Source of the DNA: Owenia fusiformis
Taxonomy: Eukaryota > Annelida > Polychaeta > Sabellida > Oweniidae
NCBI GenBank assembly: GCA_903813345.2
Contig: CAIIXF020000002.1
Span: 19,854,455-19,918,454, forward strand
Direction: 5' to 3'
Length of the DNA stretch: 64,000 nucleotides
Below, one piece after another: positions 11,067 through 21,218 of this stretch (positions within the stretch are counted from its first letter, which is position 1; each line of letters opens with the position of its first letter). Below the pieces are notes generated by a model, which saw nothing but the letters and a program-made list of their open reading frames with translations, was not told the DNA's origin and made no database searches. The position numbers and the translations under genes were made by a program.

Positions 11067-11754
11067 ATAATGTCAAATGATAATCCGCAACATGACTTAT
11101 ACATAAGTTTAAATCGAGAAAACAAAAAACTCATATCTAGGAAGTTCATCCATATTGTTACATTGATGTTCCGTAAAAGTAACTCGTTGTGGAACAGTGA
11201 TCCATGTAGGGTTAAACTTTGGAAAAATACATGGTCCTCTATTAATTGAAATTTCTACAATGTGCAGATTTTTGGTTCTACTTTTTTTTGAGGATGGGGG
11301 TTGGAAGGTTTATAATAAAGACTGGTCAGTGTTTTCCATAGCTAGCCTCAAAATAGTGTTAAACAAATTTTGATCACGACCTTGTAAAGCTACTGTGTTA
11401 GATTCCTGGTTTTTAGTCTTAGATGTGTCATTTTCCAGAATAATCAATGAAAGCTAAGTCTGGCAAATATCTCATTTCCATATTATACTTTTTCAGAGAA
11501 ACTATGAACACAAAGAAAAGGAAAAGGGACAGGATACACATTTCATAACAGTTTGAAGGTAAGGTATCGAAACCATTTTTGTTATTTTCTTACATGACAA
11601 TGAGGATTTCTTGTGCTGAACCTTTTCTCAATGATACTTTTCCTGATGAAATCTCACTTATTGAAAGCACATTAACATGTGATCAAACTACTCATATTCT
11701 TTCTATATCAATACAAAGCCATAATAAAAAGTAGGTATCTTTATGCTTTTGCAG

Positions 11755-11844
11755 ACCGGGCTTACCAGAAGTGCAAGCATTGTGAATTCACAACAAACAA
11801 AAGGGGCATGATGGGTCATCATGTTAGGAAAGAACACCCAAGAG
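11755..11844 (+). CDS. C2H2 zinc-finger exon 1 of an unrecognised spliced gene
   Basis: The exon is bounded by GCTTTTGCAG| and AGAG|GTAAGC and is phase 1 on both sides. It encodes AYQKCKHCEFTTNKRGMMGH followed by HVRKEH, giving a C-x2-C-x12-H-x4-H zinc finger. An upstream exon with the start codon was not identified; an acceptor-like block at 11495-11562 has stop codons in useful frames. The finger and its splice signals agree, which supports a real or recently real exon. It may belong to a host transcription factor or to a transposon-derived gene. Confidence 0.5.
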
Positions 11845-12193
11845 GTAAGCCTAATTTTGTAAAGTATATGACCCTGTCATAGGCATTAGGCAGCTGCTTT
11901 AGGACAATTCTACAACCAAAATATTTTTTTCTAATTATTAGACTCTATTTAAAAAAAATAGTAATTGGAACTTGGAACTCAATGTCAAGCGTAGGGGCAC
12001 TGTCTATACTTAAGAATATGAATGTTCCAAATGAAATTTATCAATAATGTATAGACTCCTAATGACTAATTTTTGTGAGCAGCTTCTAACTATACCAGAG
12101 GCGGATCTACCCCATTTGCCAGAGTATGGCATCAGTACGCCTGTCAGATTTACCATTTTTTTCCCAAGATAATCAGATGAATGGGGACTCACT

Positions 12194-12273
12194 AATGTTA
12201 TATAATATCATTGTATCACTAATGTTATTTAATATCATTGTATCACTTTAATGCTATATAATATCATTGTACA
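12194..12273 (+). repeat. Three-copy 28-bp tandem repeat
   Basis: AATGTTATATAATATCATTG followed by TATCACT is repeated three times with small changes. Confidence 0.8.
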
Positions 12274-12304
12274 CATCTGTACTTAATTGTTTACTTAAAC
12301 TGTA

Positions 12305-12612
12305 TACAGGGTGTTTCATATGTATGCACCCCCATCAACTCATAATTGTAGTATTGCCAGCCTATCATGTTATAAATCATTTTGTTCCTCATGGAAAGTT
12401 ATATAAGATTGCAGTTTCAGAATCCAGAGGCGTCCCTGAAAAAGGATATAATGTATCAAAGTGTGTGGGCATGGATCATGGGGAAGGAATTTCTGGTCGT
12501 TTTGAGGGCAATTTAAAGGAAAAATTTAGTTTCTGTATTTCACATTTCTAGCTAGGGTAGCATATTACATGAATTAGTTTATGGGGGGGGGAGGTGCATA
12601 CATATGAAACAT
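12305..12612. mobile_element. TIR element, ~308 bp (CAGGGTGTTTCATATGTATG)
   Basis: CAGGGTGTTTCATATGTATG and CACCCCC on the left are mirrored by GGGGG, AGGTGCATACATATGAAACA on the right. A TA precedes the left end. It fits a Tc1/mariner-type non-autonomous element. The 94-codon open frame across it is fortuitous. Confidence 0.65.
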
Positions 12613-13076
12613 GTCAACAGATTGTACGTCTTCTCACATTTCTTAATAGACAGTTTTGTCATTAACTCATGGTGTTTTAAACTTGATTTCTTTCCTGTAC
12701 CAAATTAATATTAATAAGTTTAATTTAGATAAAGCTGCAGCCCATGGCTATTATTTAATCAGTCATTGCTAGTTACTTTATACAGATTGAACAAAATGTT
12801 AAATGGTACCAACTTCCAAATGTTGTATAGCTTTGGTTGACCATCTTTAGTTCTGGTGAAAATTCCATATCTAATTCATGTTGATTATTCTTGTAAGTAT
12901 GATTTCAGGAAGAATACTCATGAGATATAATTGAATGGTTTTTGAAATGATGAAATAATCTGAACAAAAAAGCAAATTTTACCGGTACTTAACACTTTCT
13001 AATACCTACCAACAATAGACATTATAATTACATGTACAGACCAAATGAATTAAACTGTTTGTGATTTGTCTTCAAG

Positions 13077-13171
13077 ATGATGGCACTGTGACATGTGGCA
13101 TTCGTGGATGTGAGGAGGAGGTGCCCAAAGATGGCCTAAAAGCACATGTGTGTGTCCATAAACAGATAAAG
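13077..13171 (+). CDS. C2H2 zinc-finger exon 2 of the same gene
   Basis: The acceptor TGTCTTCAAG| enters in phase 1, matching the donor phase of the 11755-11844 exon. The donor is AAAG|GTGAGG (phase 0). The encoded DDGTVTCGIRGCEEEVPKDG then LKAHVCVH gives C-x4-C-x12-H-x3-H, a second C2H2 finger. Matching phase and domain type make it likely that both exons belong to one transcript. Confidence 0.5.
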
Positions 13172-13305
13172 GTGAGGTTTGTTATAGATGGTAACTTGGA
13201 GCAATTGTTAATAAACTGTATGTTAAAATATCTTATGTTGAGGGCAAATCAAAAGGCCGTGGTAAATGGGTGGAGATAAATCAAAATGTACAATAAATTA
13301 TCTCA

Positions 13306-13735
13306 ATTACTCAGATGTGAGTAGGTAATTACCAGTTTCGCCACCAAGTAGCTAATTCGGGGGAAATGAATAAAAAATCGTAAAATCGTAAACTTGAATA
13401 TTCATCAGTTTTATTGGTTCATTTTTCATGTTACCCTTATGTATCTTATCGTTTTACAAATTAAAATATGCCCAGTAAAAGAAAATGTTATCTGCCCAAC
13501 ACAAGAAACACAAGAAAAGATATTTCACTTTTTGTGATTTTACAACATGGGGTCTATGGTGAATCTCCTCGACCTAGAAGTAATATTTTCAAAGAAAATT
13601 AAATTTGCAAAGTTGATCAAGTCTTTTCAAAACCACATTTCTGGATGTGATTTTACATGCAGATTCCAAATCTGACATCAGTTTGACTATTTAATGAAGT
13701 AAATCAAGATTATTTCTACTCGCATCTAGTCTATT
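13306..13735 (+). repeat. Dispersed TIR-like repeat, ~430 bp (inverted copy at 56.1 kb)
   Basis: Starts with CAGATGTGAGTAGGTAATTACC and ends with TTTCTACTCGCATCTAG, so the ends are inverted relatives of each other. Its interior (GCCCAACACAAGAAACA, TTTTTGTGATTTTACAACATG) is found inverted at 56105-56570. It sits in an intron of the zinc-finger gene. Confidence 0.65.
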
Positions 13736-13851
13736 GAATATGGCCCTTTCTTCCTGAATCACAGAATATCATTGAATCTTATATTGTTTACTGTATTTTT
13801 TTTTTGTTTTAACTTTGACATCACTAATTTGGTATATTTTATCTATTTTAG

Positions 13852-13937
13852 AAGATATCAGTCGGAAAATTGAAGATGATATTGAGGCTGCTCCATGTGA
13901 TATTAAAGAGAAGCTACTTCCAGCATGGAAAAATTGG
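13852..13937 (+). CDS. Acidic exon of the putative zinc-finger gene
   Basis: TCTATTTTAG| and TTGG|GTATGT bound 86 bases. The best frame reads DISRKIEDDIEAAPCDIKEK followed by LLPAWKNW. That frame needs phase 1 entry, whereas the preceding exon ends in phase 0, so an exon is missing between them or the gene is decayed. No domain recognised. Confidence 0.35.
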
Positions 13938-14172
13938 GTATGTATGAGTATGTATTCTTTGAACTGAACCAAAAACTTTGTGCCAAAATAAATTGATCTG
14001 AGACTTTTCAGGGGGTTTTTCAACTTGAAATAAGTATTTTCGTAAGGAGCAGTTTCCACTTCCTTCATATCCTTCCAACTTGTTATTTTATTTTGGCAGG
14101 GTGTTTATCTTGATTTGCCAAGTCATTTAATGTAAGTTTAATAGATTGATTTGAGTGTTCAATCATTTTCAG

Positions 14173-14852
14173 GTTTACTGGTGCCCATAGATGAAGCGAA
14201 TGACACAAGGACAGATGGACCAAATGAACAAAACAACACGGGGACACAAGGACAGATGGATCGAATGACACAAGGACAGGTGGACCAAATGAACAAAACA
14301 ACATGGGGACACAAGGACAGATGGATCGAATGACACAAGGACAGGTGGACCAAATGAACAAAACAACATGGGGACACAAGGACAGATGGATCGAATGACA
14401 CAAGGACAGGTGGACCAAATGAACCTAACAGAATGGGGACAGACAGACAGATTGACACAAGGACAGATGGACTGAATGATAATGGGACAGATTGAGAGAG
14501 TGACACAAATGGACCGAATGAACAAAACAGCATAGGGACTAATGGGAAGAATGACATGGGTACAGTTCGAGAGAACAACATAGGGTCAGGCGAAGAGAAT
14601 GACATTGAGACAGATGCACAAATGAACATTGGAAGGGGAGGACAGAATGACATGGGAGAAGATGGCCAAAGTTATACTGGGCCAGTAATACAGAACAACA
14701 GGGGTACAGCAGAACAGAACAACATGGAGATAGACAAAGTGAATGAGTTGGAGACAGATGGACAGAACAAAAAGCAGAATGAGATCTCAAATTTGAGAAC
14801 AAACACACGAATTAAACGGGAATACACCATTTATGGGAGTTCAGTGGTATGA
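14173..14852 (+). CDS. Putative last exon, Asn/Gln/Asp-rich, containing a 65-bp minisatellite
   Basis: It follows a clear acceptor (TCATTTTCAG|). Frame 3 starts GLLVPIDEANDTRTDGPNEQ and reaches a stop at 14331-14333 inside the repeat. Beyond the repeat the same frame is open again from about 14556 (MGTVRENNIGSGEENDIETD) to TGA at 14850-14852. Because the repeat unit is 65 bases (not a multiple of 3), each unit shifts the frame, so the protein depends on copy number. Composition is polar and low-complexity. It could be the disordered tail of the zinc-finger gene or simply non-coding repeat; intron phase does not chain cleanly with 13852-13937. Confidence 0.3.
14205..14450 (+). repeat. 65-bp minisatellite (24+41 base sub-units)
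   Basis: The alternating blocks ACAAGGACAGATGGATCGAA and ACAAGGACAGGTGGACCAAA (the second continuing with TGAACAAAACAACATGGGG) repeat just over three times, then degrade to about 14540. All three minus-strand frames stay open through it, which makes several misleading Cys/Ser/Val-rich antisense frames. Confidence 0.9.
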
Positions 14853-15199
14853 CACAGTGGTATGAAGGTAAGTGGAAAAGGTTGTCAAGAGACTCAAGAT
14901 TGATAATATTTCTATCCTTTATATTGCAAAAAGTCTGACAGGATATACAGCATGATTTCATTCTTCCATCGATGTTCGAAATGAGTATTGGCCACAAATT
15001 TTATATCACTAGCCTTGTTCTGACTTTATATTTAAGAGATTTGAGTTTCAACCTTTGGTTGTCCTTCAGTCACAATCAAAATGTCAAAAAAAGTTTTTTC
15101 AAATTGATTTTTGGATCCAAATTAAATCTTCCTAAACACAAAGTACCTACTGAGGTCTGAAAAAGTAAAATCATCAAGGTCAAAAGTCAAGGTTATCAA

Positions 15200-16290
15200 A
15201 CTTGATCACAAACATTGTCAGCAACATATTGGAGGTCAAAAAGGTATTTTTATTTTTAACTTGCTTGCCCAAATGCTTTTTCAATATCTGTATCACTTTT
15301 GAAACCATTCACAGGTGGTGACATTTTGTCATGTTAATGCCTTGTTTGCCATTTTCTTGTTAAAACTCTTTAAATGTCGTAAAGCCGTATTTTGCTTTAA
15401 GTAAGCAACACTTGCAACTTGCAAGTAGAAATATGTATGATGAGATATGATATAGTAGCAGTGGCTTTATTCGTATTATGTTTCTATTTCCAGGCACAAT
15501 AACCACACGGAAAAAGAAGTGCATAACAGTATCCTTGGATAATGGTGACGAGACATCAATGACCCTCAAACACGCAAATTATTGCCTAAAGCAAAATAAT
15601 TTGGTTATAATAGACGGACTACAATAACTGCCAGATTCTAACTTTTTGCATATAAATGCCTTGTATAATATAAGTTCATTGCAAAATACAATGGTGGTGA
15701 AATAAGCATGGAAATACAAGAATAGCATTTGAACAACTTAAGAACTTCAGCCAGTGACTTTTTGCTTGTTAATGCCTTGTATATTACTGTAAGTTTATTA
15801 GTATTGTAAATATTGTATAATATATTGATGGTGAAATAAGCCTACAAATGTAAGAATAGCATTTTTACAACTTTCTAACAATTACCAGACTTTTTTCTGA
15901 AAATGATTTTTTTAAATTGAAACCAGGTACTGACATTTTGTCATGTTAATGCCTTGTTACAACTTCGTAGCAATTACCAGATGATGACTTTTTGTATGAA
16001 AATGCCTTGTTAATTATTGTTCAAGTTGTATTGTTCTTCAAAATTATTAAGGTGTTCTAAGAAGTTCAGATCTGACCTTAGATGGGAGATTTGATATTCA
16101 ATGACCTCAAGTTCAAATAAGTCCTTGATTCAAATTCACCAATTTTTTTCTCAGAAGTTCTTTACTTAGATTAGATATTTCACCTTGGTTGAAGTTTTTG
16201 GATCCATTTTTTAAAAAATTGAAACCAAGTGCTGACATTTTGTCATTTTGACAATTGCCAGATGATGACTGTTTGTATGTAAATTATAAT
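15200..16290 (+). repeat. Degenerate array of GACATTTTGTCATGTTAATGCCTTGT units
   Basis: Related words occur at about 15308 (GGTGACATTTTGTCATGTTA), 15630, 15755, 15925, 15980 and 16235, each followed by TAATGCC- or AATGCCTTGT-type sequence at irregular spacing of roughly 60-260 bases. The reverse complement is the core of the dispersed repeats at 281, 24887 and 53322. No open frame of interest. Confidence 0.6.
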
Positions 16291-16948
16291 GATGCATATG
16301 TTTATTGTACAATGTATTAGTCTTGAAATAGGCTCTGTATACAAATACAAGTATAGCATTTTGTATTTCCCATTTGTTGTAAAACGAAATGTCAAAAATA
16401 AACTAGATATGAGATATACATATTTGCAATTGGTTCTTTATTATTATTATTAGGAGTTTGATATTCATCATACAGGTATTTATACTAATATCTCCAAAAT
16501 GTTGCAATTCATAATTGTGGATCAAAATCTAATATGCCCATCTTTAGGATTGAGGACTATTGTCTAATTGTAGACATAAAAACTTACAAACGCTTATATG
16601 AAAAACAACTTGCATCAGTATTGCTTTGAAGTTTCATCAACCCCATACATTTTCATTTAACCTTTTTTTAAACTTTGACCTAAGAAATGAAAAATGGCCG
16701 AAATGAATAGCTAGGCCTTTAAAAATTTGACGATTTGCATCATAATTTATGTATTGAATAATCTTACAATATTTGTGACATGAGTGAAATGTTTCTCATT
16801 GAAACCGACCACATGATCTATGGTTATTCCCGGTCATCTGCAATATCCACTTACAGTCTCGTTTTCAACCGAATACACCATGAAGTCAAGTATGGTAGGC
16901 TATGTACCACGCTAAAAGAAGGTTCTGATGTATAGCGAATTGCAGGTA
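16291..16948. other. Gene-free stretch
   Basis: AT-rich sequence. No gene, RNA or repeat can be supported. Confidence 0.45.
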
Positions 16949-17353
16949 CAGGGTGGTAAAAAAATTGGAAGCCCTGCCACTATTTTCATCATATCTCACC
17001 ATTGCGCTGTAGGCAAACATGCTCAAGTAATTCAAAATGTCCTTATCTCGGGTTACTTTCCTTTTACCTGTAGGGATATACCGAAGACAAAGTGTACAAG
17101 AATGGCCTCATCGGAACAATTGCAGACCTTAAAAGAGAGATTATCTGTGTCATTCAGGCCATAGGCTCTAAGGAATAAAGTCGGGTCATTGACCACGTGT
17201 GCAGGTTTGCATGCAGCATGTTCAAAGGTCATGTAATATGCTAGGCTAGTTGGAAATGGAATGTTGTACAAAGGTGTAAAATATCAGGTAGTAATTTTCT
17301 ATAATGACAAAGATATGAGGAAGAGGCATGGTTTCCGTTTTTTGACCACCCTG
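16949..17353. mobile_element. Tc1/mariner-type TIR element, 405 bp
   Basis: CAGGGTGGTAAAAAAA on the left pairs with TTTTTTGACCACCCTG on the right, and each is flanked by TA (16947-16948 and 17354-17355), the Tc1/mariner target duplication. No transposase inside. Confidence 0.75.
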
Positions 17354-17463
17354 TAACGGTATATTAGATTACGTTTTCTCCTGACTAGCCAAGATACAGC
17401 TTTACCCCATGCAAGATATTGCCATTTTTCATCCTAAGAAGTCACACGTGTAAGATGAAAAAA

Positions 17464-17603
17464 ACGTTCTTGTACTCGTACCTGTGCAAAATCGTCCATT
17501 CTTGAGGCGCTTTGATAATGTTTCTTTATCTCGTCTGCGACTCGATAAAGAAGAATCATCAAAGCTCATCAAGAATGGATGATCTTGCACTGGTACTCAT
17601 ATA
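17464..17603. repeat. 140-bp palindromic element
   Basis: TTCTTGTACTCGTACCTGTG and CATTCTTGAGGCGCTTTGAT are answered in inverse by ATCAAAGCTCATCAAGAATG and GCACTGGTACTCATATAAGAA around a short loop. This is a foldback or MITE-like hairpin. Confidence 0.7.
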
Positions 17604-18372
17604 AGAACCTTTATATTCCAGTCATAGAAGTGACAAACGTTAGTGTTCATTCATGCTGTTGTTGCAGCTCTTTCATGTAACACAACTGTAATACATGTTA
17701 CCGTTAACTACAATATAAGGCCAAATAACTCTCCGACAATGGACTAGAAATCCATTTAAGATATATTTAAAAAGCATCGCCACAATAAATCCATTTGAAA
17801 TATACAATGCTTGTATCTGGAAAGATATGCAACCGTTTCGTATATTCCCTGAGTAAACTGAGAGACAAACCAATGGGCAGGATGGATGGAAAAACACAAA
17901 AACGGAAATTATTAGGAAACTTTCAACCCATATTTGCTGATCATGTATACGAAATCATTGAATTTTAGACAGTCTAAAGGTAAATCGATACTCAGTCCTA
18001 TGGTGAGAACACACTCTAAAAGTGCTGATCCTAGTTCTTTTATTATATTAATTTCCAGGGAAAATGTTGTATATCATGCTTTTCTGAGCGTCTCAAATTT
18101 CGCGCATTTATTAATCATCTGAAACGCTCATGTAGGTCCTCCAAGACTTTTACCCCATCTGTATTTATCGATAATGTCCCCAATTTAGGTATGGTGGCGT
18201 GCACACCCCTGAAGTATAGAACGTCTGATATGTATATTTATATGGTAGTGTTCATATATGATATGATGCTGTGGTGTTTGATTCTCAGCGGAAGCATCTT
18301 TTCAAGACCATGGTGATTTTAGACTTCATACTTTCCAATAATCGAGATACACATCCCTTAAGTTTTTTTATA
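17604..18372. other. Gene-free stretch
   Basis: No conserved coding sequence. Short open frames at 17673-17897 (minus) and 17934-18122 (plus) lack recognisable domains or splice support. Confidence 0.45.
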
Positions 18373-18874
18373 CAGTAAAATCTGTTTAATCCGAACGCCA
18401 TTGGGACCGGCTAAAAGCGTTCATATTAGGAGGTGTTCACATTTCAAGGTTTTTGCATTCGCAATATTCCGGATTCTGAGGAAATGTAAACACATTCTCG
18501 ATATATATTTATAGTTCTTCTGACCACATAGCTTTCAATGGCATTCCTGAAATTCGAAAATTCGATTCAAATGTATCTAGTCATGCTTGAAAGCCCCATT
18601 ATAATTGACACCATTCTAGATTTTTTCCAAAGTTTTGATATCATGACAATATTTGAGCAATTTTGTATGAAACATCAGAAATTTTATGAAAAGTGTTCAG
18701 ATTAGACAAGTGAATTTTTCAAATATGACTGTTCACTGTTCAAATTGGGAGGTGTTCACATTATAAGTTTTTTTTAACATGGGCGTCAATGGGAGGAAAA
18801 AATTGAACCGAAAAAAGTGTTCAGATTGGGAGGTGTTCGGATTAGCCAGGTGTTCAGATATAGAGGTTCTACTG
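18373..18874. mobile_element. Tc1/mariner-superfamily (pogo-like) TIR element, ~502 bp
   Basis: CAGTAAAATCTGTTTAATCC on the left and AGATATAGAGGTTCTACTG on the right are inverted relatives, each bounded by TA (18371-18372 and 18875-18876). Internal words such as GGTGTTCA.ATT repeat several times. CAGTA.AACC-type ends are seen in pogo/Tigger-like MITEs. Related sequence occurs at 22755-22937 and 20035-20190. Confidence 0.65.
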
Positions 18875-18984
18875 TATTTTACATTTTGTAAACTTTCATC
18901 TACTGATGATATAGTCTCTTGAAAATTCTCTTCCTTTTAACATGGGAAATACTCACTTCAGCAAATCCTGGTGTCATTTATTTA

Positions 18985-19145
18985 TGGTGAGCACTGTACA
19001 CAATCTTCATCAAGCCTCAACTAGACACAATACTTCTCTCTTTCTCTCCAAGCCATACATGTTCACAATAGTCCTCACTGAGCCTCAACTAAACAATACT
19101 TCTCTCCAAGCCTTCCCTGTGCACAATACTCCTCAATGAGCCTCA
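18985..19145 (+). repeat. ~60-bp imperfect tandem repeat, 2.5 copies
   Basis: CAATCTTCATCAAGCCTCAA, CAATAGTCCTCACTGAGCCT and CAATACTCCTCAATGAGCCT start three successive units that share ACAATACTTCTCTCC-type cores. Confidence 0.65.
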
Positions 19146-20235
19146 TAGTAATGCATAGTAATTCATGGGATCTGGTTTATTATACTTTCATGGATTTTCC
19201 TTCTTTCAAAGTGCATACGCCTCATTCAATAAACTAGAAGAATTACTTGGGTATCCTTATAACATTTTCTTCATTACATGCTGATAAATATGAAATAAAG
19301 ATTAAATTATAGATAAACAGAACTACAAAGTTCAATTAATTCGAAACCATTTATTTCAATAATATACTTGTACATGCAGAGCCCAAAACCTTTGGAACTT
19401 CATCATCATTCATAAGATATAAGATGACCCATCAAGTAGATACGAAACATTATTCGGGAAATGCCAGCACATTTCCAATTGATTCCCTAAAAGAAATCTG
19501 CCAGGCTGGCTACTCAAAGTGGATATTATGAACATAGTTTACCATAATTTAAACAATTATATATTCTCCAAATATCAGCATGGGTTTAAAATCATATTTG
19601 GCACAATTAAACCTTGTTCAATGTACTTTCATTCTACTAAGTGTCATTGATTTATCCCTGATAGCCACAATTTCATGGCCATTTACAAAACATACTCAAA
19701 ATGCCAAAATGTGCCTCACTGACTGGACATAAATCCTACCAGATTTTTATCTGTAGGCCTATTTTTTACACTTACAACACTTAAAACATTGAAACAAGAG
19801 ATTACAACACTAAACCCATGCAGGATGACTGAGTAATTAAGATTTGATATGGTTACTTTTTTGGCTCACCCTGTATATAACTGACAGGGAGAGCTATCAT
19901 TTCTTGACCCTAAATTTGGATTACCAGAACTCTTGAAATAACTCAAGCAGGTATTCAAAGTGTCATTGAACAAAGTGTCATTGAACAATTTTTTACATGC
20001 AGTTATATTAGTGCATGTCATTCATATGCTCTATGATACAGTAGCAGTGGAATCTGTAAAGTAGGACACCTATAATAAAAAGTAGAACATCTATACTAGT
20101 GGAACACTTGACCAAGACCAATTGAGTTAATGTTAAATGAACCTTTATAAGTACAACCTCCAATGAGGGACACTTTTTAGATGTACTGAAGGTGTTCAAC
20201 TTATTACTGTTTTATTCTTCACTGAAAATACATAG
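19146..20235. other. Gene-free stretch
   Basis: AT-rich. A GTGTCATTGAACAAA duplication occurs near 19960, and a CAGTA-family fragment lies at about 20035-20190. No gene supported. Confidence 0.45.
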
Positions 20236-20372
20236 TAGGGAGTTTAAGCTTGCATATAAAATCCAAATGCAAACCTCAATGTATGACCCATCACCCATAC
20301 AAATGCATCATTTAAATAACTTCAATACACCTCTAGGTTGTGAAAAAAAACAATGCAAGCTTAAACTCCCTA
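20236..20372. mobile_element. 137-bp MITE with TAGGGAGTTTAAGCTTGCAT ends
   Basis: TAGGGAGTTTAAGCTTGCAT at the left is matched by its exact inverse ATGCAAGCTTAAACTCCCTA at the right. It is non-coding. Confidence 0.8.
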
Positions 20373-20542
20373 TTAACAGGTTGAAAGTAACATAGATTTT
20401 ATAAATAGAATACTGTGGATGTGAATGGAATTTCAACAAAATCCATTACATTGATACAAATGAAGTTGATATTGGAGAATGATATTGGAAAATTTCAAGA
20501 TTTGGCCTTTTCAATTTTTGACCTCTCAATTTGTAATGAATG

Positions 20543-20905
20543 CTTGGGTTAATTTGGGCCCGCTTTGATTTGGCAGAATAGACCAAAAACACCAATTTAC
20601 ATCTTCGCCAAAATTTAGAAAGGATCTCTGGGAATTTGATTTTGTGTGTTTAAGTCAGTTTTAACAAATCTAAAAAGGATGAAAGTGATAATTAGAAAAT
20701 GCCACTTCTAAATTGGCTCAGGGGAACTGCTTAAAATATAGTAGTTGAATTGTAGGAATGGGTGTAACAATTTATATTTTGTTCCAGTGTATATGGGAGT
20801 TGTGGTGTCAGAGCATGTTCAAGCCCCAGTGTCCGCCAAATTAAATAGCCAAAAAGTGGCAAAATCGCCAAATGAAGTAGCGCCAAATGAACCCAATCTA
20901 CAGTA
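20543..20905. mobile_element. CGCCAAATTAA-type TIR element, degenerate copy
   Basis: Begins near GCTTGGGTTAATTTGGGCCC and ends GCGCCAAATGAACCCAATCT then ACAGTA. It belongs to the same family as 1-133 and 25590-26041; a further fragment lies at about 50205-50290. Confidence 0.65.
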
Positions 20906-21218
20906 CGCCACAAGAAATAATGAAGTATAGGCTATAGAAAACTTAGAGAAACTTCAAAAACTTAGATTTGACCTGGATTGTTTGAGTTAGTTTTAGACAT
21001 TAAAGTTTCGATACTTTTTAATTTACATTAATATTATGATCCTTTCACTGACTCATCATTTAATGATGTATCACTTTTTATAGAACAAAGTTCAGACAAT
21101 ATTAAATTGTGTATTGTTTTCTTGTCCCATTCTTTCCTCTTGGTCTGATTCTATGTCTGACAAGTCTGACAATTCAGAATCATCATCACTCTCCGAGGTG
21201 TTGTCAACAATTGTTTCA

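Noticed and set aside
12267-12551. 94-codon frame
   Set aside because: It lies within a TIR element (12305-12612).
14083-14808. Several 90-164-codon Cys/Ser/Val-rich frames on the minus strand
   Set aside because: They are the antisense of the 65-bp minisatellite, open in all three frames because the unit lacks stops. No conserved domain.
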